34,722 bases of DNA. It comes from an uncultured Succinivibrionaceae bacterium (GTDB taxonomy: Bacteria; Pseudomonadota; Gammaproteobacteria; Enterobacterales; Succinivibrionaceae). This document shows positions 1 through 7,370 of this stretch, piece after piece. Location: NCBI GenBank assembly GCA_900539665.1, contig UQCV01000015.1, positions 1 to 34,722 of the forward strand. Direction: 5' to 3'. A program made the position numbers and the translations under genes. Position 1 is the stretch's first letter. Each line of letters starts with the position of its first letter. A model generated the notes under the pieces. That model was not told the origin of the DNA, did not search any database, and worked only from the letters and a program-made list of their open reading frames with translations.

Positions 1-649
1 CTATGATGTTGGTGCCAGCTGAGAAGATGGAAACCTCTCTAAATCTAGTAATGCCAGTTACGAGAAGGAGGCGTAAGTACCCAGAAATACTAGAATCCTT
101 GATTCGGGCATAGAACACTCTAAGTTCTTCACGGACAGCATCAAATGCTTCAGTTTTATCTATAAGTGCATTAAGAGGAGCATCATATTCATCAATAAGT
201 AAAACATAAGTTTTGTTTAGTCTAATGGTAAAAGCCGAGAGTACGTCTCCTATTCTTTTGTTTTCAACAGGAAACTCTTCAATACCAAGTTTATGGCATT
301 GTTCGTTGATAATGGTGATGAAGTTACTTCGTAAAGTTGGAATATCATTAGCAGCTATGGCAGAAAAGTCCAAGCGTAAAACCGGATATGTAGGTTCGGT
401 CCAACGTGGAGTGCCATCTTCATTGTTACCGGCAATATAGGTGCCTTTGAAGTATGGTTCAGTTCCGTAGGTGAACAAAGTTTCAATAGCATCTAAGGTT
501 AAAGATTTACCAAAACGTCTTGGTCTGGAGAATAAAGCATAACGATTATTTTTAACAATAAATAAAATTTCTTTGGTTTTATCAACATAAATACAATCAT
601 CATGTAACAGTTGGATAAAGTTAGAAATTCCAATAGGGATGTTTTTCAT
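1..649 (-). CDS. AAA-ATPase-like protein (PF09820 type), N-terminal part, cut by window edge
   Basis: Reading the minus strand from an ATG at 649-647 gives 216 open codons that run off the left edge. The start follows a good ribosome site (AAGGTGA, complement of 654-660). The protein begins MKNIPIGISNF and carries a P-loop variant RRFGKS at residues 44-49 and a Walker B IDEYD at 152-156. The spacing and the phrases YVDKT and SRPRRFGKS are typical of the AAA-ATPase-like family, which usually continues into a C-terminal PD-(D/E)XK nuclease domain. That half lies outside the window. Family members are abundant and often multicopy in gut anaerobes; their function is not settled, with roles in defence or mobile elements proposed. 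A remnant of a related gene lies just upstream (830-1078). Confidence 0.88.
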   Translation of the reverse strand, partial: MKNIPIGISNFIQLLHDDCIYVDKTKEILFIVKNNRYALFSRPRRFGKSLTLDAIETLFTYGTEPYFKGTYIAGNNEDGTPRWTEPTYPVLRLDFSAIAANDIPTLRSNFITIINEQCHKLGIEEFPVENKRIGDVLSAFTIRLNKTYVLLIDEYDAPLNALIDKTEAFDAVREELRVFYARIKDSSISGYLRLLLVTGITRFREVSIFSAGTNII

Positions 650-770
650 GGGTTCACCTTGGCCAAGAATGTTATCACCAAATATTATAAATATTATAAG
701 CGAAGTAAGCTTTTAATTATAGAAGTAATTTCGTAGTAACAGCTCTTAATCACTCTTGTTCTTAAAGCAT

Positions 771-809
771 AAGAGCCAGGCAACATCCTTAATCTTTAGA
801 CTGGCTCTT
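771..809 (-). terminator. Weak terminator-like inverted repeat
   Basis: AAGAGCCAG at 771-779 pairs perfectly with CTGGCTCTT at 801-809 across a 21-nt loop. It lies just after the stop (830) of the PD-(D/E)XK remnant when read on the minus strand. The T-tract is poor (CTTATGCTTT), so termination is only likely, not clear. Confidence 0.4.
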
Positions 810-829
810 CTATGGGGTTAGATTGGGTA

Positions 830-1078
830 TTAGCAATCTTTAAAGGCGGCAAGCTTTCGTAAGTTTGCGTCATAAACCACGGCAAACTTTAATCGATCCT
901 TGTTGCAGTCAAATGAAGCCCCGTAGTCTCTAGCAAGGATTTGATTTACGCCATCGTCAAGTTTAGCTTCGACCTCATTGGAGTTTTTCGTGTACTTAAA
1001 TTCAATGATGATTTTTGAGTCAAGTTCAATGATAAAGTCTGGGAACTTTACGTCGTGATGATGAATTGGACTAGTTCA
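830..1078 (-). pseudogene. 3' remnant of a PD-(D/E)XK nuclease (AAA-ATPase-like family C-terminus)
   Basis: The minus-strand frame ending at TAA 832-830 reads about 80 residues, including DFIIELDSKIIIEFKY and later QILARDYG, then FAVVYDANLRKLAAFKDC before the stop. The IIEFKY segment is the E-x-K part of a PD-(D/E)XK active site, and the following Q-I-x-x-R-x-Y pattern is typical of the PDDEXK_9 domain at the C-terminus of AAA-ATPase-like proteins. An in-frame TGA near 1079 stops the frame upstream, and no ATPase half is present. The gene is therefore a truncated relic. It is not the missing C-terminus of the gene at 1-649, because it lies 5' of that gene on the same strand. Confidence 0.75.
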
Positions 1079-1079
1079 T

Positions 1080-1112
1080 AAAAAGCTCCTGTGTGATTAG
1101 ACAACAGGAGCT
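1080..1112 (-). terminator. Rho-independent terminator, minus strand
   Basis: AGCTCCTGT (1084-1092) pairs with ACAGGAGCT (1104-1112) over an 11-nt loop. Read on the minus strand, the 9-bp stem is followed directly by TTTTTA. It sits at the broken edge of the PD-(D/E)XK remnant, so it may have come from whatever sequence replaced that gene's 5' part. Confidence 0.6.
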
Positions 1113-1196
1113 ATGGTATATGAAGGACGGGAGTGAGTTTCGCCGTCGAAATTAGCGATGCTTACGATTTGTAAGGTACTAGTTTAACTTGGTTGT

Positions 1197-1229
1197 AAAA
1201 AAACCGGCTTCAGGGAAACCTGTTGCCGG
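1197..1229 (-). terminator. Strong rho-independent terminator of the flagellin transcript
   Basis: On the minus strand a CCGGC/GCCGG outer stem, a small symmetric internal loop and a CAGG/CCTG inner stem closed by a TTTC tetraloop are followed by seven T residues (complement of 1197-1203). It lies about 225 nt downstream of the flagellin stop, implying a long 3' untranslated region. Confidence 0.8.
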
Positions 1230-1455
1230 AAAACATCGAAGTGTTAAAGGGTAGATGATTTGATTTGACCTGTGTTTGGCTAACTAGAAGCGTTAAAACT
1301 GTAACCTTGTCTTCAAGGTTTATGTCAGCTTCAAAAAAAATCATCGAAAGAGGGGGCCCAACTTGTAAAACTAGCCGTTTAGCATTTAGATTACTTCGGA
1401 TCTTCTTAGTGATAACGAACATCTATGTTTTGACATGTTGGGCCGTAAAGATCAA

Positions 1456-2388
1456 TTAGCCTAAGAGACTTAAAGCCATCTGTGGACGTTGGTTAGCCTG
1501 ACTTAAGATGCTCTGAGAAGCCTGCTGGATGATGCTCTGCTGAGTCATGTTCGCAGTTTCGGTGGCAAAGTCAGTATCACGGATACGGCTACGAGCGTCG
1601 CTTACGTTTTCAGAAACGTTAGACTGGTTTCTGATAGTTGATTCAAGACGGTTTTGCACAGCCCCAAGTTCGGCCCGCTTAGAGTCTACGGTTGAAATAA
1701 AGCCGTCAATGTTTTCAAGAACTTTCTGGGCATCTTCAGCAGTTGCGATATTAAATACCTTCTTCTTAGATACAGCGTCAGTACTAAAACCAGTACGGGC
1801 ACCATCTGCAGTATTATCAGTCTTTACGGCAGCGCCGGCTTTATTCTTAGCAACGGTAGCGACACCTTCAATATCGAAGCCTTGGTCTTTCTTGGCACCT
1901 AAAGCTAAGCTTACACTAATCTTTTGGTTAGCGTCAGCGCCAACTTGGAAGTCTACTTGGTCCTTAGAACCGTCGAGGAGCTTTTCCCCGCCAAAGGTAG
2001 TGTCTTTAGAGATACGGTCGATTTCAGTACAAAGCTGAGTTACTTCTTGCTGTAAAGCTTCACGGTCCTTAGCAGAGTTGGTGCCGTTAGCACTCTGAAG
2101 AGCCAAAGTACGGATACGCTGGTACATGGTGGTCATTTCGTCCATTGCGCCTTCAGCGGTCTGAGCGTAAGAGATCCCATCCTGAGCGTTACGGTTACCC
2201 TGTTCAAGACCGTTAATCTGAGAAGTTAAACGGTTAGAAATCTGAAGACCGGCAGCGTCATCTTTAGCACTATTGATACGAAGACCAGAAGCTAAACGCT
2301 TGTAGGTGGTGTCAAGAGAGTTAGTGGAGTTGCTGAGCATGCGCTTAGCGTTCAATGAAGAAACGTTGGTATTAACATAAAGAGCCAT
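1456..2388 (-). CDS. fliC: Flagellin (filament protein)
   Basis: This 310-residue protein forms the extracellular flagellar filament. The N-terminus MALYVNTNVSSLNAKR and the C-terminus ending QMALSLLG are the conserved D0 segments. A D1 stretch with RIRTLALQSANGTNS matches the conserved region that TLR5 recognises in beta/gammaproteobacterial flagellins. The variable centre (roughly residues 165-225) is short and rich in K, A and D, so a large D2/D3 domain is absent; the length is at the small end for gammaproteobacteria. ATG at 2388 follows a strong ribosome site (GAGGTGA). The gene stands alone, with a sigma-28-like -10 element upstream and a strong terminator downstream. No flagellin chaperone or cap gene is adjacent. 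Confidence 0.97.
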   Translation of the reverse strand: MALYVNTNVSSLNAKRMLSNSTNSLDTTYKRLASGLRINSAKDDAAGLQISNRLTSQINGLEQGNRNAQDGISYAQTAEGAMDEMTTMYQRIRTLALQSANGTNSAKDREALQQEVTQLCTEIDRISKDTTFGGEKLLDGSKDQVDFQVGADANQKISVSLALGAKKDQGFDIEGVATVAKNKAGAAVKTDNTADGARTGFSTDAVSKKKVFNIATAEDAQKVLENIDGFISTVDSKRAELGAVQNRLESTIRNQSNVSENVSDARSRIRDTDFATETANMTQQSIIQQASQSILSQANQRPQMALSLLG

Positions 2389-3012
2389 AATTCACCTCGA
2401 TGATAGAAATTTTTTATTGGCGGTTTTAAAGTCAACCTGAGTATTTAATTTGGGTTAAAGCAAGTTAAACTAAACTTTGGCCTTAGTTTTGTTAAGGCTT
2501 GGCTTTACTAATGTTCTTCATATCTAGTTAGCTAGAGTTTAGAGTAATTATTAAAGCGCTCTTGGTTGCTTTAGACCTTTTTTGTATTTTGGGAGCTTAG
2601 CTTTAAAGCCTTGCGCCTCTCTTATGTCCTAGTTATCGGCGAGTCTTGGTTTTTCTGTAGTAAAAATTTAAAAAAAGTTGAAGTTTTTTAATTTTTTAGA
2701 GAAAAAGGTTATGGTTTTACGATGTAGCCACCGTAAAAATCGATACTTATTAGAAAACTTTGTAGGATTAGGCAAGAATTAGGTGTGTTTAGGATATAGC
2801 TAAAAATGTAGCTAAGCAACCAGCGTGCTACAATTAAGGCCATGTTTAAATTAAAGAGCGCAACTTTAAACCTTGGTCGACCTAGGCTTAAAAGTAGGCG
2901 CTGTAAATTTCGTTAATTTTTAAAATTTAGCTTTTTAAAAAAAATTTAGAGGTTTAGAGCTTTAAAGCTTAACTACTTAAAGCTTTACGATTTAGGGATG
3001 GAGTATAAATCA
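2389..3012. other. Divergent intergenic region between flagellin and DUF3737 gene
   Basis: This 0.6-kb AT-rich spacer has no credible gene. It holds the flagellin promoter on the minus strand and, facing right, an extended -10 (TGCTACAAT, 2826-2834) that may drive the DUF3737 gene. No convincing -35 goes with it. Confidence 0.35.
2633..2659 (-). promoter_or_regulatory. Sigma-28 (FliA)-type promoter for flagellin
   Basis: The minus strand reads TACAGAAA, 11 nt, then GCCGATAA (complement of 2633-2640). The -10 element is a perfect match to the enterobacterial FliA consensus, but the -35 (consensus TAAAGTTT) matches only about half. It would give a leader of about 240 nt before the flagellin ATG. 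A second look-alike, GCCAATAA, sits closer to the gene (complement of 2417-2424) but has no -35 match. Confidence 0.5.
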
Positions 3013-3873
3013 ATGACCATAGCTTCAGGTACAGTAATTAGCGATAAAGTTTTTGATGAAGAACGTGCGCTATATAGGTTGAAATATGCCACAGTAAAAA
3101 ACTGTCGTTTTACGGGGCCTGCAGATGGAGAATCTCCGCTTAAAGAAGCTAGGGGAATTGAGTTTTTTGATTGTTATTTTGCCCTTCGCTATCCCTTGTG
3201 GCACGTACGTGACTTTTCATTAAGCTTTGTGGAGCTTACCGCTGAAAGCCGAGCTCCATTATGGTATTGCCAAAATGGGACTGTAGCTCATGCTAAGATC
3301 AACTCGGTTAAAGCGCTTCGCGATAGTGAACGCGTGGATTTGGTGTCATGCCAAATAGTCTCGCCTGAATTTGGCTGGAAATGTCGGGATATTAAGCTTG
3401 ACGAAACTTTTATTTCTGCTGAGTATTTGTTTTTAGATGCACAAAATATCAGGCTTAATAATGTCCGTATGAACGGAAAATACTCCTTTCAGTATATCGA
3501 AAACTTAGTGATCGAAAAAAGCGTCCTCGATACTAAGGATGCCTTTTGGCACACTAAGAATGCAATCGTAAGAAACACCATTATTAAAGGTGAGTACTTA
3601 GGTTGGTATTCTGAAAACCTTACACTAGAAAACTGTACCATCGAAGGCACGCAGCCACTTTGTCATTGTAAAGGGTTAAAACTAATAAATTGCACCATGA
3701 TAAATTGTGATCTTGCCTTTGAAGATTCCGAAGTTGAAGCTCAAGTGAAAGGTAAAATTGATTCTATCTACGCTCCTAAGAGTGGCCATATTTGCTGTGA
3801 CGAAGTAGGGGAAATTATTGACGGTGAGCAGTGCCATATTGAAGTTCCAACTAAAAATAGTGAATCACTATAA
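3013..3873 (+). CDS. DUF3737 family protein, predicted right-handed beta-helix
   Basis: The protein is about 286 residues of unknown function. After FDEERALYRL, a family hallmark near the N-terminus, the sequence is a series of short strands with repeated patterns such as LKDC, LWHV, LWYC, FWHT and LGWYSENLTLENC, as expected for a pectate-lyase-like beta-helix. There is no signal peptide or membrane segment, so it is probably cytoplasmic. I chose ATG 3013 because GGAG at 3000-3003 lies 9 nt ahead; the upstream in-frame ATG at 2998 has no usable ribosome site. DUF3737 genes are common in gut Firmicutes and Bacteroidetes and are often horizontally exchanged. No operon partner is present. Confidence 0.88.
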   Translation: MTIASGTVISDKVFDEERALYRLKYATVKNCRFTGPADGESPLKEARGIEFFDCYFALRYPLWHVRDFSLSFVELTAESRAPLWYCQNGTVAHAKINSVKALRDSERVDLVSCQIVSPEFGWKCRDIKLDETFISAEYLFLDAQNIRLNNVRMNGKYSFQYIENLVIEKSVLDTKDAFWHTKNAIVRNTIIKGEYLGWYSENLTLENCTIEGTQPLCHCKGLKLINCTMINCDLAFEDSEVEAQVKGKIDSIYAPKSGHICCDEVGEIIDGEQCHIEVPTKNSESL

Positions 3874-3930
3874 TAATCTGAATACCAAAAAATATTCGCT
3901 CCACAGGTAAGCCTGCGGGTTGGTTGTTAT

Positions 3931-4233
3931 AAATTGCGACGTAAAACCTACACGCTTGCGTGTAGCATGAAAGTCGCTTTTTCTATGAAAAACTATATTT
4001 CTACTACTTGGCATTAGCATGGAACAATATATAACCCAAATGTTAGGAAGATTGACTGTACTTCCTTGTCGTAAGACAGAAATTTACCGCTAATGTGGTC
4101 GTAGGACTCTTTGGTAATAAAAGTCCTGATTCAAACAGATTTACACTTGTAACTCCAAAGCCTGAAAATGGTGTACGATTACAAGCTACACTTGACAATC
4201 AGAACCCCACGGGCTTGCCCGTGGGAGCAGTCA
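3931..4233 (+). mobile_element. Relic or miniature derivative of an IS200/IS605-type element
   Basis: Two perfect hairpins with TT loops mark the two sides: CTACACGC/GCGTGTAG at 3948-3965 and CCCACGGGC/GCCCGTGGG at 4206-4225. Subterminal hairpins in place of terminal inverted repeats are the hallmark of IS200/IS605 elements, and the right one, followed by GAGCAGTCA, resembles a typical right end. The 240 bp between them hold no intact transposase. A short open stretch (4095-4298) runs through the right hairpin and may be a degenerate tail of a TnpB gene. The exact ends are guesses (possible TTAT target at 3927-3930). The element lies in the 618-bp gap before traC. Confidence 0.5.
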
Positions 4234-4491
4234 GTTGGATATTGTTCTCCATTCTTTCAAACATTAGATTTACATTGCCATTTTTCATAATGTCCTAGCA
4301 TATCCTTTCTTAAGTTTACATTAAGCTGAGGGCAATATGTATGCCCTTAAAACTTGAACCTTTTATTGTTTCATAATTCGACCTTGTTATTCTTAAGCTA
4401 GTTCGAATGAGCTTTGACGTAAACAGGTTTTATATTTCAAGGTTTTAAGGCATCAAGTCCCTTTAACTAGATAAAGATGGTGACGTAAGGC

Positions 4492-6927
4492 ATGAGTATT
4501 TTTAGTGGCTGGTCGAAGTTAAATAGACATGGTGAACGGTTAGCTGATATCTATCCCGTATTGGCGTATGCGCCAACAAACGAGTTATTCTTTTTAAACG
4601 ACGGGCAAAGCTCATCTTTAGGGCTGGCATTTTTAGCTGATCCTTTAGGAGGACTTGATGAAAGCGTGGCCGATAGACTCCACGTGTTTTTAAATCAAGA
4701 ATTACCGCAAGGAAGCACGCTTCAATTTATTCTTTTAGGGAGTCCAGCAGTCGAACCCTTGCTTCGAGATAACATTTTAACGGCTGCTACATGCGTTGAT
4801 AATCCGCTCTTAAAACGCATCATGGATAATAAAAACGAGTTCTTACGAAATTTGTCAGATGGTGGCACGCTGGGAGTGGAAGCTGGACTTCGGGATTTTA
4901 AGCTCATCGTTAGTATGACTATTCCATGTGCAGACGCAGAACCACGAGATGATGAAATCCAAAACATGGAGTCTTTGCAGCGCTCTTTAGCGGAAAACTT
5001 AAGAACTGCGGGCTTTAATTACCATGTAATGACGGCGGATAGTTTTTTAGACACTTTAGCTCCTTTTTTTAATAGCGACCCTAATGCCTCCTGGCATAAC
5101 GGTAACTTAAAAGCTGCTCCTGATAAACCATTAGCCCTGCAGCTTTTAGATTACGACGCTGCTCTTGAAGTTGAGAGCGACCATTTAAAAGTCGGTGGTT
5201 ACGTCGTTAACGTCATGTCTTTTCGGGAGTTACCTGAATGCGTGTTTTTTGGGCAAGCCGCCAGATATGCAGGGGATTTACTCACGGGAAGCCGTGGGAT
5301 TAACGTGCCATTTATGATGACTGGAACCATAGTCTTTACGGACAGTATGCACTTACGTAATTCATTAGCAGCTCGTAGGCAATGGGCAGTAAACCAAGCC
5401 TATGGTCCTCTAGTTAAATTTATGCCTCGTTTAGCGCTTAAGAAAAAGGGGTTTGATATCATTTGCGCGCAGCTTGAAAACGGAGAACGGCCACTTAGAT
5501 TCAACCTAACCCTTTGCACCTTTGCTACGAATGATGCGCAAGCTGAACGAGTAACGACAGGCGTGAGGTCGTATTTTAGGGAAATGGGGTTTTCTGTGAT
5601 GCCCGATAGGTTTTGCACGCTCCCGCTATTTATTAATGCTTTGCCAATGGGCGCTGAAGGCAAAGCCTTAAAGTCCATGCAGCGGTTAAAAACGCTCGCT
5701 CCTAAGTTCATTATTCCATTATTGCCTCTTTTTGCTGACGGAAAAGGTACCGGCTCGAGTGTCATTAATTTGATTTCTCGCCATGGACAGTTGATGAATG
5801 TGTCGTTATTTGATTCGCCAACTAACTTTAACCTTTGTATTGCGGCTCAATCAGGGAGTGGGAAGAGCTTTTTAGTTAACGAAATTATTGTTAGCTACTT
5901 AGCCCGTGGCGCTATGGTGTACGTAATTGACGTGGGCCGTTCTTATCAAAAGCTAGCTGAATTTTTAGGTGGCAGCTTTATGTCTTTTGGTTTTGATTCA
6001 GGAGTGTCGTTAAATCCTTTTGCGGGCGTAAGAGATTATGGCGAAGAAGCGGATGTGTTATCTGGCCTTTTAGCTGCTATGTGCGCTCCGACCGAGCGTT
6101 TAAGTGATTTTCAGATGGCGGAGCTGAAACGTATTACGGGTGAAGAGTTTAAAGTCCATGGCAAAGAACTAACACTCGACTTATTAGCTAAACGTTTATG
6201 TGCATCAAGTGACGTGCGTGTTAAAGACATGGGAATGCAATTACACCCATTTACTAAAGAAGGGGAATATGGTCGTTTCTTTGCAGGGACTGGGGTCCCT
6301 CCGGTCCCTAAAGCTGACTTCACAGTGCTGGAGCTTGAAGAATTAAAAGGTCGACGCCATTTACAACAAGTGGTGCTCTTGCAATTAATCTATCGTATTC
6401 AGCAAGAAATGTATTTAGGGGCCAGAAACCGACGCAAGCTCGTTATTATCGATGAAGCTTGGGATCTTTTGCGGGAAGGAAGCGCAGCTTCCTTTATCGA
6501 AAACGGCTATCGACGTTTTCGTAAATACGGTGGTGCGGCCGTGACCGTGACTCAATCTATTAATGACCTCTATTCGTCAGATATTGGTCGCGCCATTGTT
6601 GAAAACAGCGCCGGAATGTTTCTTTTAGGGCAAAAAGCGGAAACCGTATCCGCTTTAGAACAAAATGGACGCTTGCCATTATCTCCTGGGGAATTTAGGT
6701 ACTTGCGCTCTGTTCATACGGCTTCTGATAGGTACTCTGAAATCTTTTTAATAACGGCGCAAGGTAACGCTGTTGGGCGGTTAGTGGTTGATCCATTTCG
6801 TAAACTCCTCTATTCAACTAAAGCTGACGACGTGGCAAGTCTCGAAGCGCTTACGGCTCAAGGTTTATCGGTAGGCGAAGCTATTGAAACCTTACTTAAA
6901 GCGCGGGTTCCTAGGGATGCTTGCTAA
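4492..6927 (+). CDS. traC: F-type conjugation ATPase TraC (VirB4 class)
   Basis: At 811 residues this matches F-type TraC, the inner-membrane-associated ATPase that powers pilus assembly in type IV secretion. The N-terminal part (about 1-430) is the TraC domain. A P-loop AAQSGSGKSF has GSGKS at residues 455-459, and Walker B KLVIIDEAWDLL has D654-E655. A downstream YRRFRKYGG and VTQSINDL stretch is typical of VirB4/TraC motor domains. The ATG at 4492 follows GGTGACGTAAGG. The frame is intact. No traV, traB or other transfer gene precedes it; the next gene is the S26-like protein, matching the traC-trhF order of F/SXT-type loci, but with a 443-bp gap. Confidence 0.93.
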   Translation: MSIFSGWSKLNRHGERLADIYPVLAYAPTNELFFLNDGQSSSLGLAFLADPLGGLDESVADRLHVFLNQELPQGSTLQFILLGSPAVEPLLRDNILTAATCVDNPLLKRIMDNKNEFLRNLSDGGTLGVEAGLRDFKLIVSMTIPCADAEPRDDEIQNMESLQRSLAENLRTAGFNYHVMTADSFLDTLAPFFNSDPNASWHNGNLKAAPDKPLALQLLDYDAALEVESDHLKVGGYVVNVMSFRELPECVFFGQAARYAGDLLTGSRGINVPFMMTGTIVFTDSMHLRNSLAARRQWAVNQAYGPLVKFMPRLALKKKGFDIICAQLENGERPLRFNLTLCTFATNDAQAERVTTGVRSYFREMGFSVMPDRFCTLPLFINALPMGAEGKALKSMQRLKTLAPKFIIPLLPLFADGKGTGSSVINLISRHGQLMNVSLFDSPTNFNLCIAAQSGSGKSFLVNEIIVSYLARGAMVYVIDVGRSYQKLAEFLGGSFMSFGFDSGVSLNPFAGVRDYGEEADVLSGLLAAMCAPTERLSDFQMAELKRITGEEFKVHGKELTLDLLAKRLCASSDVRVKDMGMQLHPFTKEGEYGRFFAGTGVPPVPKADFTVLELEELKGRRHLQQVVLLQLIYRIQQEMYLGARNRRKLVIIDEAWDLLREGSAASFIENGYRRFRKYGGAAVTVTQSINDLYSSDIGRAIVENSAGMFLLGQKAETVSALEQNGRLPLSPGEFRYLRSVHTASDRYSEIFLITAQGNAVGRLVVDPFRKLLYSTKADDVASLEALTAQGLSVGEAIETLLKARVPRDAC

Positions 6928-7370
6928 AAAGGTAACGCTTAAGGCTTGCTAAAAAGGTCATGAGGCATGCTAACTAAAATTCCCCCAGACGTAAAAAATA
7001 CCTCAAAACCCACAAAGCGCCCCTCAAAACAGCTCTCAAACCTAATAGCTTTCTAAGGCTAGGTTTAAGGTTAAGTTTAAAGCTCAGGCTAAATTTAAGG
7101 TTATGGTTAATGTTTGGGTTAAGCTGGTGCTTAAAGTCGCACAGAACATGAAAATGGTCAGATCTAGAACGTTAGTGCTTATGTGGCATTTAGGTTGGCA
7201 TTGTATTTGGCAATGAGCTTTGGTTGGCCTAAGTGGCTTGAACCAGACTTTCTTGGCAAGTGGAATTTGGGTAAATGAAAGGTTAGCAAAAGAGCTGTTA
7301 GCAATGGATTTAAAGGCAAGGGGGCTCGCAAGGGAGTTTGGGGTGGAGTGTTTTAATTTTTAGGGCGTTT
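6928..7370. other. Spacer between traC and the S26-like gene
   Basis: This is 0.44 kb without a supported gene. It contains imprecise repeats of GGTTTAAGGTTAAG type around 7060-7130. A 29-codon frame at 6967-7056 (MLTKIPPDVKN) has a fair ribosome site but no recognisable family. A trbI gene, usual at this place in F-type loci, was not recognised. Confidence 0.4.

Noticed and set aside
1210..1422. Minus-strand 70-codon frame whose start (NLNAKRL) resembles the flagellin N-terminus (SLNAKRM)
   Set aside because: The likeness is confined to a few residues and needs a gap, and the frame ends within the terminator stem. It is more likely a chance frame in the flagellin 3' untranslated region.
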